From positions 6,197,432 through 6,261,431 of the forward strand of contig CM075760.1 of assembly GCA_037974335.1 (NCBI GenBank): DNA of 64,000 bases, given 5' to 3'. Position 1 is the first letter of the stretch. Every line of letters starts with the position of its first letter. The notes under the pieces were generated by a model. The model saw nothing but the letters and a program-made list of their open reading frames with translations. It ran no database searches and had not been told where the DNA came from. Shown piece after piece: positions 23,666 to 34,053 of this stretch. Position numbers and translations under genes: made by a program. This DNA is from Prionace glauca (Eukaryota > Chordata > Chondrichthyes > Carcharhiniformes > Carcharhinidae).

Positions 23666-25262
23666 AACGGTTGATAAGGGGGATGTGCTGGATATTCTTG
23701 AGCGGTTGAAAATAGATAAGTCCCCTGGTCCGGATGGGATCTGCCCTAGGATTCCCTGGGAGGCTAGAGAGGTGATTGCAGAGCCTCTGGCTCTGATCTT
23801 CAGGTCGTCATTGGTCTCTGGTGTAGTCCCGGAGGATTGGAGGATAGCGAATGTTGTCCCAATGTTTAAGAAGGGGAACAGAGACTTTGCCGGGAATTAT
23901 AGACCGGTGAGTCTTACTTCTGTTCTGGGCAAGGTTTTAGAAAAAATTATTAGGGATAGGATTTATAGTTATTTGGAGTGTAATAAATTGATTAGAAATA
24001 GTCAGCATGGTTTTGTAGCCGGTAGGTCGTGCCTTACTAACCTTATTGAGTTTTTTGATAAGGTGACCAAAGAGGTGGATGGGGGCAAGGCAGTTGATGT
24101 GGTATATATGGATTTTAGTAAGGCGTTCGATAAGGTTCACCATAGTAGGATTCTGCAGAAAATGCAGATGTATGAGATTGTGGGTAAACTAGGAAATTGG
24201 ATTAGAAATTTGCTGTCAGATAGGAGACAGAGGGTGGTGGTTGATGGTAAATATTCATCATGGAGTTCGGTTACGAGTGGTGTGCCTCAGGGACCTGTTT
24301 TGGGGCCACTGCTGTTTGTAATCTTTATTAATGATCTGGATGAGGGTATAGTTGGGTGGATTAGTAAATTTGCTGATGACACCAAAGTAGGAGGTGTGGT
24401 AGATTGTGAAGAAGGGTGTCATAGTCTGCAGGGAGACTTAGATACGTTGCAGAGCTGGGCCGAGAGGTGGCGGATGGAATTTAATGTGGAGAAGTGTGAG
24501 GTAATTCACTTCGGTAGGAGCAACAGATGTGTCGAGTATCGGGCTAACGGGAGGACTTTGAATAGTGTGGATGAACAGAGGGATCTAGGTGTATGTGTAC
24601 ATAGATCCCTGAAAGTTGGGAATCAAGTAGGTAAGGTTGTTAAGAAGGCGTACGGTGTCTTGGCGTTTATTGGTAGGGGGATTGAATTTAAGAGTCGCAG
24701 CGTCATGTTGCAACTGTACACTACTCTGGTACGGCTGCACTTGGAGTACTGTGTGCAGTTCTGGTCCCCACATTACAGGAAGGATGTGGAGGCTTTGGAG
24801 AGGGTGCAGAGGAAGTTTACTAGGATCTTGCCTGGTATGGTGGGGAGATCCTATGAGGAGAGACTGAGGGATTTGGGGTTGTTTTCGCTGGAAAGAAGGC
24901 GGCTAAGAGGGGATCTTATTGAAACATATAAGATGATTAGAGGTTTAGATAGGGTGGATAGTGATAGCCTTTTTCCTCGGATGGAGAAAGCTAGCACGAG
25001 GGGGCATGGCTTTAAATTAAGGGGGGGTAGCTACAAGACGTATGTCAGGGGTAGGTTCGTTACCCAGAGGGTGGTGAGGGATTGGAATGCCCTGCCTGCT
25101 GCAGTTGTAAATGCTCCTAGTTTGGGGGCGTTTAAGAGATCTGTAGATAGGTTTATGGATGAAAAGGGATTGGTATAGGCTAGTGGGCCATTGTTTTTGT
25201 AACTGGTCGGCGCATTATCGTGGGCCGAAGGGCCTGTTCTGCGCTGTAATGTTCTATGTTCA
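23666..25262 (+). mobile_element. CR1-type LINE (family A), 5'-truncated, RT frame open
   Basis: Contains an uninterrupted ORF2 frame to a stop at 25176-25178. RT motifs are visible in order: IDKSPGPDGI, NYRPVSLTSV, VVYMDFSKAFDKV, a VPQGPVLGPLLF loop, and SKFADDTKVGG with the catalytic Asp pair. The CR1 C-terminal domain follows (YKMIRGLDRVDSDSLFPRMEKA). The 3' end is the hairpin-like 'gggccgaagggcctg' and 'aatgttctatgtt'. It lacks the endonuclease and ORF1, so it cannot move by itself. The in-frame ATG at 23625 lies in flanking DNA and is not a real start. It is closely similar to the full-length copy at 41.6-45.8 kb. Confidence 0.95.
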
Positions 25263-25594
25263 AATCTCTTCCTCAATCTGTTGTTTCCCCCCAGTTTTTC
25301 CTTGTTATAGTTTCCAGATTCCTTGTTCTGGTTGTCTCTCTTTCCATTCTTGTCTCCCTGTCTCTATTTCTTTCCTAATCTGACTCTTGCCATCTTATTC
25401 CTTTCTCCCTTTGCAGTTTTCTTCCCCTATCTCCATGTTTCTGTCACATCCAACCTCTTTCCGTTCTTTACTCGCAGTCCAGCTTTTTCCCCGTATTTAT
25501 CCATCTCTCTTCAAACATTTCTCGCTCACTTTCCCCATATCTATTCTGTCTGTCTCCAACATCTCTCTCTCCTTCTGTTTAAAATAGAATCAAA
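25263..25594. other. Pyrimidine-rich stretch, no gene seen
   Basis: A degenerate tctctttcc-type sequence like the tract at 18.2-18.9 kb, with no recognisable gene. Confidence 0.5.
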
Positions 25595-25940
25595 GAAGAT
25601 AGTAACAGGAGGAGGCCATTTGGCCCTTCGAGCCTGCTCTGCTATTAATCACAATCATGGCTGATCACCCAACTCAATAGCCTAATGCTGCTTTCTTCCC
25701 ATAAATCTCCATCCCATTCAGCCCAAATGCTATATCTAGTCGCCTTTTTAATGCACTACACATTTTGACATCAAGTGCTTCCTGCAGTAATGAATTTCAC
25801 AATCTCCCAACTGCTTGGGTGAAGAAATGGCTCCACATCCCTGTCTTAAACGGTTTACACTGCTTCCTCAGACTGTTACCCCTGATTCAGGACACTCGCA
25901 CCATCGGAAACATCTGTTCTCACCCTGTTAGAATTTTATG
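25595..25940 (-). mobile_element. LINE 3' end, old
   Basis: The minus strand ends in the family-type tail ('gatcatgattgtgattaat', then 'gctcgaagggccaaatggcc'). Only the 3' UTR and the very end of ORF2 remain. Confidence 0.7.
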
Positions 25941-25954
25941 AGTCTGTATGAAAT

Positions 25955-27510
25955 GGTATCAATGGGTGATATGCTGGGTGCTATTCTGATTGGCGGTTGG
26001 TGTCTCGTGGGGTGCCCCAGGGGTCGGTGCTGGGGCCTCAGCTATTTACCAGTTATATAGATGATCTGGAGGAGGGGGCTGAGTGTAGGGTAACGAAATT
26101 TGCTGATGACACATCAGAACATAACATAAGAACACAAGAAATAGGAGCAGGAGTAGGCCATCCAGCCCTTCGAGCCTGCCCCGTCATTTAATAAGATCAT
26201 GGCTGATCTGTTGTGTCTCAGTTCCACATTCCCGCCTTCTCCCCATAACCCTTAATCTTCTCGCTTATCAAAAACCCATCAACCCGCGTCTTAAAAGTAC
26301 TTAGCGAGGCAGCCTCCACCACCTCAACGGGCAGAGAATTCCAGAGATTCACCACCCTTTGAGTGAAGAAGTTCCTCCTCAACTCCGTTCTAAACCGCCC
26401 CCCCCTTTATCTTGAGGCTGTGCCCCCTAGTCCTACTGGTCTTTCTGAGTGGGAAGAGCCTCTCCACCTCTATCCTATCCATCCCATTCATCATCTTATA
26501 CGTCTCAATGAGATCTCCCCTCGTTCTTCTAAACTCCAACGAGTACAAGCCTAGTTTATTCAGCCTCTCCCCATAGCTCAACCGACACGAAGATGAGTGG
26601 TAAAGCAAATTGCGTGGAGGGTGAGGAAAGTCTGCAGAGAGATATGGATAGGCTGAGCCAGTGAGCGAGAACCTGGCAGATGGGGTATAATGATAGCAAG
26701 TGTGAGGTTATCCACTTTGGCAGGAATAATAGTAGGAGGGATTACTATTTAAAGGGTGAAAAGCTGCAGCATGCTACGGTGCACAGAGACCTGGGGGTCC
26801 TTGTGCATGAGTCACAAAAACCCAGTCTGCAGGTGCAGCAGGTGATCAAGAAGGCGAATGGGATGCTGGCCTTGATAGCGAGGGGGATTGAATATAAAAG
26901 TAGAGAGGTCTTGCTGCAACTGTATAGGGCATTGGTGAGGCCGCAGCTGGAGTATTGTGTGCAGCTTTGGTCGCCGCACTTGCGCAAGGTTATTTTGGCC
27001 TTGGAGGGAGTGCAGAGGAGGTTTACTAGGCTGATACCGGAAATGAGGTGGTTGGACTATGAAGAGAAACTAAAGAGACTGGGTCTGTACTTGTTGGAGT
27101 TTCGAAGGATAAGGGGGGATTTTATAGAGACGTATAAGATAATGAAAGGGATGGATAGGGTAGAGGTAGAGAGATTCTTCCCGCTTAGAAAGGATAGCAG
27201 GACGAGAGGGCACAGCCTCAAGATAAGGGGGGTGGGCTGTTTAGAACGGAGTTGAGGAGGAACTTCTTCACTCAAAGGGTGGTGAATCTCTGGAGTTCTC
27301 TGCGCATTGAAGTGTGGAGGCTACCTCGCTCAATATATTTAAGTCACGGGTAGATAGGTTTCTGACAGACAAGGGAATTAAACGTTATGGGGAGAAAGTG
27401 GGAAAGTGGAACTGATTCACTTCACATCAGCCATGATCTTATTGAATGGTGGGACAGGCTCGAAGGGCTAGATGGCCCACTCCTGCTCCTATTTCTTATG
27501 TTCTTTTGTA
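25955..27510 (+). mobile_element. CR1-type LINE (family B), split by a nested copy
   Basis: Plus-strand fragment running from the [12 protein letters not shown] and FADDT region (25990-26114), interrupted, then resuming at 26583 with 'NCVEGEESLQRDMDRLS'-type sequence and continuing to the 'ttcttatgttctt' tail at 27507. An open part at 26680-27255 holds EYKSREVLLQLYRALVRPQ and RGDFIETYKIMKGMDR. Both halves belong to one insertion. Confidence 0.85.
26115..26582 (-). mobile_element. CR1 family B 3' end nested in a family B copy
   Basis: A minus-strand 3' end with tandem 'ttatgttc' tail units at 26118-26140 and the usual 3' UTR. It interrupts the element at 25955-27510 immediately after the FADD motif. 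A short 'gacac' repeats on both sides and may be the target duplication. Confidence 0.85.
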
Positions 27511-27519
27511 AATCCCACT

Positions 27520-28390
27520 CATTCACCTGAATTTCAGCGAAAACAATCCGAGGCTAACCAATCTCTCCTCATAGATCAGTTCTGCCACCCCTGGAATTAG
27601 CCTATTAAATGTCGCTGTACTTCTTCGAGAGCAAGAACATCCTTCCTCTGAAAACGAGACAAAAACTGCACGCAATATGGCAATTGCACCTCACCAAGCC
27701 ACATTGTAACACGCATTCCTGCTTCTCTACTTGGAAGCTTCTCGCCATGAAGGCCCATATACAATTTGGCTTCTATACTGTTTGCTGCACCTGCATGGTT
27801 ACATTCAGCGACTGGTCCACATGGATACCCAGGATCCATTGTACATTCCTGTGTCCCAACTACCAGCCATTCAGGCAGTAATCTGTCTTCTTGTTTTTTT
27901 TTCCGAAGTGAATAACCCCACACTTATCCAAATTATACTGCATCTGTCATTAATTTACCCACTCACCCAACCTTTCCACATCATGCTGATTGACCTCTGT
28001 ATCCTCGTCACTCTTCTCTCTTCCACCCAATTTGGTATCAACTGCAAGCTTTGAGATGTTGTATTTTGTATTTATGTTTTGTTCAATCGTTAAATAAGTG
28101 ATATATGTTATGAATAGCTAGGGCCTCAGCACTGATCCCTCTAGCACCACACTACCTACTGCCTGCCAATTTCCTAAGAACCAATTAATTCCAACTCTTT
28201 GTTTCATCATTGCCAACAAGTTTTCTAACCACCTCAATCCAACTCCCCCAATCCTATGTGATTTAATCTTGCAGGATAATTTCTTCTAGGGGACTTTGGC
28301 AAACGCTTTCTGAAAGTCCAAGTATACCACTTGGACTGGCTTCCCCTGGTCAACCCTACTCGCAATATATTTAAAGACATTCCTCCCCAT
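27520..28390 (-). mobile_element. Decayed LINE, RT end to 3' part
   Basis: The minus strand has LINE-like order: the 'gactttcagaaagcgtttgcc' site near 28300 (DFQKAF), then the FSRFQRKDVLALEEVQR region near 27640. Heavily diverged. Confidence 0.65.
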
Positions 28391-28445
28391 CTCTCTCTAT
28401 TTGTCTCTATTCCTGTTCATCTCCCCCAGCATCGAACTCTTCCTG

Positions 28446-28495
<50 letters not shown>

Positions 28496-28503
28496 GCACA
28501 CAG
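28446..28503. repeat. (CT)n(CA)n microsatellite
   Basis: About 28 bp of ct repeat running directly into about 26 bp of ca repeat. Confidence 0.95.
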
Positions 28504-29289
28504 TATGACAACATACTGTGTAAATTCCTTTGGTAGTTTGTTTTAAAATAAGCCCCACCCCCACCCCGTGCTTATTAATGTATTAATTTGTTTGTTTATT
28601 TATACATTGATTGATGTCTGTAAATCAGCAATCCCAGAGTTTTGTTGCTGATGCTTTTCTTCAGAGACTGGCAGCTGGGCAATAACCCCAACCTGGAGAC
28701 CCAAGATCTTGTGCCACTTCTCAGCTCCTCGCAGCAATTTGATTTCTGGTTACTGGCAAAGATGGTCAGAAATATTGCATCACTCCTTTGAAAACAGAAT
28801 GCATAAGAGGCAGGGAAAGTTGCAAAGATATGGTCAGTTAGAAGTACTTAGAAGGAGGATAGAAGGAGAGGTTGTGTGTGGGTTGATGCGGGGTCACGAC
28901 CTAGATAAGATCATCCATCTTCACAATTACAGAGAGTGAACAGAAGGTGAGAAAGGAAGAATGTAGGTGAAAAAGAGAGAGGTGGAACAAAAGTTCAAAA
29001 TAGAGATGGTGAGGGAGGAAGAGAACATGAGGTAGAGACACTGTGTGAAAGCCTCCAGAGTATAGTCACTAGATGCAACTCCAATCACACCCTTTCAGAT
29101 AGTCTGAACATGTGGAGAAAAATCCTGGGAGAATGATTTTAGAAGTGTCAGGAAGGAATCTGCAGCCCCATCCCAAACTGAGAGAGGGAGTTGAGTAGCT
29201 TCTGGATACTGAGAGTGGGACGGGAGTTGGGGGTGGGGGAGGATGAACATTTTATTTCGTTTTCGAAGATTATGTTTGGAGATCTCTAT
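28504..29289. other. No gene seen
   Basis: I looked here for an immunoglobulin constant exon because a membrane exon lies just downstream. No Cys/Trp/Cys Ig pattern was recognised in any frame by eye. The stretch at 28900-29060 is purine-rich. Confidence 0.45.
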
Positions 29290-29700
29290 CTTTTTTCCAT
29301 TTCAAATCCCATTTTATAATATCTTTCCTATAACAGGGTGACCAGAGCTGTACACAGAATTCCAAGTTAGGCCTTACCAATCTCTTGTACAACTTCAACA
29401 AGAGGTCCCAACTCATTTATTCGCTGTTTTGACCAATGAAACCAAGCTTGCCAAATGCCTTCTTCACAACTCTATCCACCTGTGTCTCCACTGTCAAGGA
29501 GCTATGAACCTGTAACCTCCCAGATGTTTTTGTTCTCTAACTTCCCCAATACCTTAGCATTAACTCAGTGCTGCCCTGGTTCGATCTATCAGATGCATCA
29601 TCTCGCATTTATCTAAATTAAACCCCATGTGCCATTCATCAATGCACTGGCCCAATTGATCAAGATCCCGTTACAATTCGAGAATGGGGAGATGAAAAAT
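29290..29700 (-). mobile_element. LINE fragment
   Basis: The minus strand matches the 3' ORF2 part of the LINE at 31.97-32.96 kb, for example 'ataacagggtgaccagagctgtaca' (in two blocks) and 'gttcgatctatca'. It sits immediately upstream of the membrane exon. Confidence 0.75.
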
Positions 29701-29762
29701 AACAATGAGATTCCCGGGATAAATAAAGTAATCTAATTTCATTTCCTGGTCTCCGCCCCCAG

Positions 29763-29890
29763 ACCCCACCGACTGCATCTGGATTGAAGGCAATGAGGAT
29801 GATAACAGCAACATCTGGAGAACCGCTTCCACATTCATCGTCCTGTTCTTCCTAAGCAGTTTCTACAGCACTGCCGTCACTCTGGTGAAG
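29763..29890 (+). CDS. Immunoglobulin heavy-chain membrane exon TM1 (orphan)
   Basis: Encodes the membrane anchor of a B-cell-receptor-type heavy chain. After a C-rich acceptor tract and AG (29761-29762), the exon opens in phase 1. It gives an acidic linker ([16 protein letters not shown]), then a transmembrane helix with the classical polar face TAST and YST (residues [17 protein letters not shown]), and ends VTLVK at a GTGAGA donor (29891). The polar TAST/YST residues are those known in IgM-class chains to pack with the signalling partners CD79a and CD79b. Exon length, phase and the end on Lys match TM1 of vertebrate IgM. No CH exon was recognised upstream in the window. It could belong to an IgM, IgW or IgNAR cluster whose CH exons are farther away, or be an orphan left by rearrangement. 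Confidence 0.85.
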
Positions 29891-30022
29891 GTGAGATTAT
29901 TCAATTCACTCACATTTCAAACTGGCAGAATGGATTTGAAAAATCTCTCAATGTTTCACTGATTCAAAACATTAATGTCCCACATCAGAAACATCTGCTT
30001 CAATATTGCCTCTACTTTACAG

Positions 30023-30031
30023 ATCAAATGA
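30023..30031 (+). CDS. Immunoglobulin membrane exon TM2 (Ile-Lys-stop)
   Basis: 132 bp after TM1, a pyrimidine-rich acceptor (ctactttacag, 30012-30022) is followed by ATC AAA TGA. In vertebrate IgM the second membrane exon encodes only a dipeptide of the Val-Lys kind and a stop, so this is the expected TM2. The cytoplasmic tail would be K-I-K. It is too short for ORF finders but the context is specific. Confidence 0.8.
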   Translation: MK

Positions 30032-30467
30032 CGGGTTGAACTGAAGACTTCCCTCAGCTGATTATCAAGATCTGTGTATGGTTCAACCATAATATCAGCT
30101 CTCGGTGACTGTATCAGTAAAATTCTCCCAGCTTATCATTCTGAATCTGTAACTTAGGCTACCTCAGGTTTTAATTCAGTTTTCAGTGTAAAATGTATCA
30201 GGCATTTTTATGATAATGTAATTATGGTTAATAGTTTCCCCGTAGATCAAATTTCATGCATAAATTCGAAAATTGTTTGATTTCTTATTCACATTTGTTA
30301 ATTGTTCTTCCTATTAATGTCCTGTTTTCTATTTCTGGTGTATGTAACAGATGTCCAAATATTGACGGATTCCCTGTGCTTGTGTTCTATTTTCAATGTA
30401 AAGTTCGATCGTTATATTCACTTTTCTAACATTAAAAAAAGTTGTAAAACATTCTCTGAATTTTTAA

Positions 30468-30484
30468 AATAAACATTGAATAAA
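30468..30484 (+). terminator. Polyadenylation signals after TM2
   Basis: Two AATAAA hexamers at 30468-30473 and 30479-30484, about 440 bp after the TM2 stop, in AT-rich sequence. They are a sensible 3' end for a membrane-form heavy-chain transcript. Confidence 0.55.
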
Positions 30485-31082
30485 AATTTAACCATCTCTG
30501 GCTTGACTTAATTCCGTTCTCTGAAACCCATCAACGCCGCTCCATTTCCCTATTATAGAGACCCCCCCACACCCCCACCCCCCCTTTCCCAGACAGGCAT
30601 GTCCCCCCCATGTATGGGATGTGGTTGAACTCAAGGTCCTTCCGTGAAAGAGTCATTGCGCCACCCAGTGATCCAGCCGCGTAAAGACACCTTCATCTCT
30701 GCCCTTTTATGATAAAATCCAGAGGTAGAATGAGTGAAAATGAGGAAACATTGATAATTTCATTCATAAACTAGTCCGTCACCGAAGAGTATCAGATAAT
30801 CCTAAACAGCAAAGGCTCTGCTTCATCAGATGCAGGGCAGAGCTAGGCAGGAAATAGTTTCCTTTACACTGCCCCTTAAAAACACTATCAGAGACCCTAC
30901 AGCATGGACTAACAGAACAAATCTCTCTGTACATTGTCCGATGAAACAATTTCAAGGCAGGCATACCACAAACTAGATAGAGAACACATACAGAGCAGTG
31001 ATGCAAACCATGAGATGAAACAAAGAGATTTAGGTGTATTTCACATAAGCACATTATCGATGACCAAGTTCCAAATTGTGAC
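30485..31082. other. No gene seen
   Basis: Includes C-rich runs near 30565-30610. 31015-31080 has a weak LINE-like stretch (QRDLGV). Otherwise nothing recognised. Confidence 0.4.
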
Positions 31083-31772
31083 GAGGTGCAGCAGGTGGTC
31101 AGGAAGGCGAATGGGATGCTGGCCTTCATAGCGAGGGGGATTGAATATAAAAGTAGGGAGGTCTTGCTGCAGCTGTATCGGGCATTGGTGAGGCCGCAGC
31201 TGGAGTACTGTGTGCAGTTTTGGGCGCCGCACCTGCGCAAGGATATTTTGGCCCTGGAGGGAGTGCAGAGGAGGTTTACTAGGCTGATACCAGAGTTGAG
31301 GGGATTGAGCTATGAGGAGAGGCTGAATAAACTAGGCTTGTACTCGTTAGAGTTTAGAAGAATGAGGGGAGATCTCATTGAGACGTATAAGATGATGAAT
31401 GGGATGGATAGGATAGAGGTGGAGAGACTCTTCCCGCTCAAAAAAGACAGTAGGACTAGGGGGCACAGCCTCAAGATAAAGGGGGGGGGGGGCGGTTTAG
31501 AACAGAGTTGAGGATGAACTTCTTCACTCAAAGGGTGGTGAATCTCTGGAATTCTCTGCCCGTTGAAGTGGTGGAGGCTGCCTCGCTAAATATTTTTAAG
31601 AAACGGGTTGATGGGTTTTTGATAAGAGAAGGGATTAAGGGTTATGGGGAGAGGGCAGGAAGGTGGAGCTGAGTCACGACAGATCAGCCATGATCTTATT
31701 GAATGGCGGGGCAGGCTCGAAGGGCCAGATGGCCTACTCCTGCTCCTATTTCTTATGTTCTTATGTTCTTAT
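31083..31772 (+). mobile_element. CR1-type LINE (family B), 3' third
   Basis: Begins abruptly at 'gaggtgcagcaggtggtcagg' and has an open ORF2 tail at 31086-31511 (MLAFIARGIEYKSREVLLQ, DLIETYKMMNGMDRIEVER). The frame is lost at a poly-G run near 31482-31492. It ends in three 'ttcttatg' tail units. Confidence 0.93.
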
Positions 31773-31969
31773 GTTATGGGATAATTTGAAGAGTCCAATA
31801 TTGTATTTACCTGAAGACAATATCAATCTCACTATGATTCTATGACATAAGCACGGATTGCTACTGATTAACACGAGTTGGAATTTTCCTATCCTGTCTA
31901 ATACAATTCTCATGTCAGGCGACCTCAGGCAGGGATTTTCTGGCATTGGAACAAACACGGCCGGAAAAT

Positions 31970-32965
31970 CATACAGTCATTGATGTTTACAGAATGGAAA
32001 CGGGCCCTTCGGCCCAACTTGTACATGCTGCCTTTTTTATAGACCGCTAAGGTCTCCAATTGCCGGCATTTGGCCCAATTTCATCTATCTTATCCATCTA
32101 CCTGCCTTAATGTTTTCTTCACTGTCAAAACTGTACCCACCTCTACTCCCTCTAGCAGCTTGTTCCAGAAACGTACTACCCTCTGTGTGAAACAATTGCT
32201 CACCCAGACCCTTTTGCATCTTCTCATCTCGCCTTAAACGTATTTCCTCTAGTTTTTGAATGTATTTTGGGAAAATACATTGACTGTCTGGCTGATCAAT
32301 GCCCCCATTATTTTCTAGGCCTCTGTAAGATCAACCCTACGTCTCCTACACCCCAGGGAAAAAAAAGTTCTAGTCTATCACGTTTCTCCTTAAGACACAA
32401 ACATTCTAGTCCCAATACCCTCTTCGTAAATCTTTTCTGCACTCTTCGTAGTTTAATAATATACTTCCTATAACAGATTGACCAGAGCTGTACAGAATAT
32501 TCCAAGTGTGGCCTTACCAATGTCTTCTACAACTTCAACAAGGTGTCCCAACCCCTTCATTCGCTGTTCTGTCCAAGGAAACCAAGTACGCCAAATTCAT
32601 TCTTCACAACTCTGCCCAACGGTGACTCCACTTTGAAGGAGCTATGAACCTGTAACCTCCCAGATTCCTTGGTTCTCTAACTGTCCCCAGTACCTCAGCA
32701 TTAACTAATAGCTGTCCTGGTTCGATCTATCAAATGCATCACCTCGCATTCATCTAAATTAAACTCCATCTGTCATTCATCAACCCATTGGTCCAATTGA
32801 TCAAGATCCCGTTACAATCGGAGATAACCTTTTTTTTTCACTATCCACAATGTACCAATCTTGTTGTCATCTGCAAACGGACTAACCATGCCTCCGGAAT
32901 TCTCACCCAAATCATTAATATAAATGACAAATCACAATGGACCCACCCATGGTGTTAGAAGTTAC
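31970..32965 (-). mobile_element. LINE 3' part (CR1-like, third family)
   Basis: The minus-strand 3' tail is at 31975-32030 ('gggccgaagggcccgtttcc', then ctgtaaacatc), followed upstream by ORF2 sequence (MVRPHLEYSVQLW near 32500 and FTKRVLGLECL). Sister copies are at 29.3, 56.05 and 61.66 kb. Confidence 0.8.
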
Positions 32966-33450
32966 AAGTTATTTTCTCCAAGATTTTGGGTTCAGACTTT
33001 CCCCATTTCTTTCACTGATGCGATGCTGACAGCTCTACATTTCCAGGTTTAAAATGTTTTCCCTTACGGACAGGCTGGGGGGACTTTTGCATAATGTGTT
33101 CCTTTCTTTGTTACAATCCCATCTCCCAGCAAGATTGAAAGATACTGGTCAACCCTTCCGGCATTTCCAAAGTTCCTTCCATCAGGAACGCTCATACAGA
33201 CCTAGAATTATTTTGTGATGCATTTACAAAAACATATTTTGAATGGAAAATATTAACCTGTTTGTTCAGTTACTGTAATTAATGTCGGAATTAATTCAAC
33301 CGGTACTAATCGTATCTCTGGAGCATTCCCATCCATGCTTCATAAAGGAGTTATGCACGGTGTCACTGGGAGTGTCACAGAGATAAGCGGCTCCACAGAG
33401 AGGGAGTCGAGGTATCAACATTGGGAGAGAGAAATTGCAAGCTTTCTGCA
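32966..33450. other. 5' flank of GPCR copy 2
   Basis: No exon seen before the ATG at 33451. The last part corresponds to the 5' flank of copy 1, which lies in inverted orientation near 22.2 kb. No TATA box or other clear promoter element stands out. Confidence 0.4.
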
Positions 33451-33667
33451 ATGGAGGTGTATCCAGGAAAGGTAGATCTGGACATTCCCATAATGGTTCA
33501 GCATCTGAGGGGCAGAGATCTGAATGTTACAACAACTGAGAGGAGTTTATACTCGGTACTTTACTTGCTGTCTCAAGATTGGCCGTCTACAGCTAAGCGT
33601 GTTGAATCTGTATTGAAACTGATTCGATACTTTTACTATCCAATCCTGGCTATTGTTGGTTTCCCCG
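33451..33667 (+). CDS. GPR139-like GPCR, copy 2, exon 1
   Basis: First exon of the plus-strand receptor. I chose the ATG at 33451 (MEVYPGKVDLDIP); the frame is open further upstream but without an ATG. It gives an extracellular N-terminus of about 50 residues with possible N-glycosylation at N-V-T (DLNVTTTER), then the first half of TM1 (RYFYYPILAIVGFP). It ends in phase 1 at a G|GTAAGT donor (33668), exactly as in copy 1. With exon 2 the product is about 372 residues. The intron is 5.6 kb against 1.9 kb in copy 1, because of a Penelope-like element and CR1 copies that inserted after duplication. Confidence 0.85.
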
Positions 33668-34053
33668 GTAAGTTTCTCCACTGATTATGAATGATGTAGC
33701 CCGTGTTTAACTCTGCCACTCTTGCCATCTGCTCCACCCTGTTTGCAGCTGATGCTTGTGGTCTGCGTCCTTATTGAGTTATCACATCTACAACGCGCAG
33801 ATCATTATGTTAATGTTGCCTGTGTTGTGGAGTTTAGTTTGTAAAGATGTAAAAGATGTTTAGGAAGATGAAAAAGAATTGTGAAAACCGGGAGGAGGGG
33901 TAAAAGTGTGCAATCTCTTAAAAATGTGTTTTTGTTTGACGCTAAGACGTTTAAATTGCTGAATACACAGAAACTTTAAGTTGTGACACTTATTCCAGAG
34001 GCCAAAAACATAGGGGCTGCCTTGGTAATTGGCACGACAGGTTTTGCATTGTG

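Noticed and set aside
28504-29700. Ig constant-domain exon upstream of TM1
   Set aside because: Looked for in all frames by eye; no Cys-Trp-Cys spacing was found and part of the interval is LINE. An HMM search would be needed to exclude a very diverged one.
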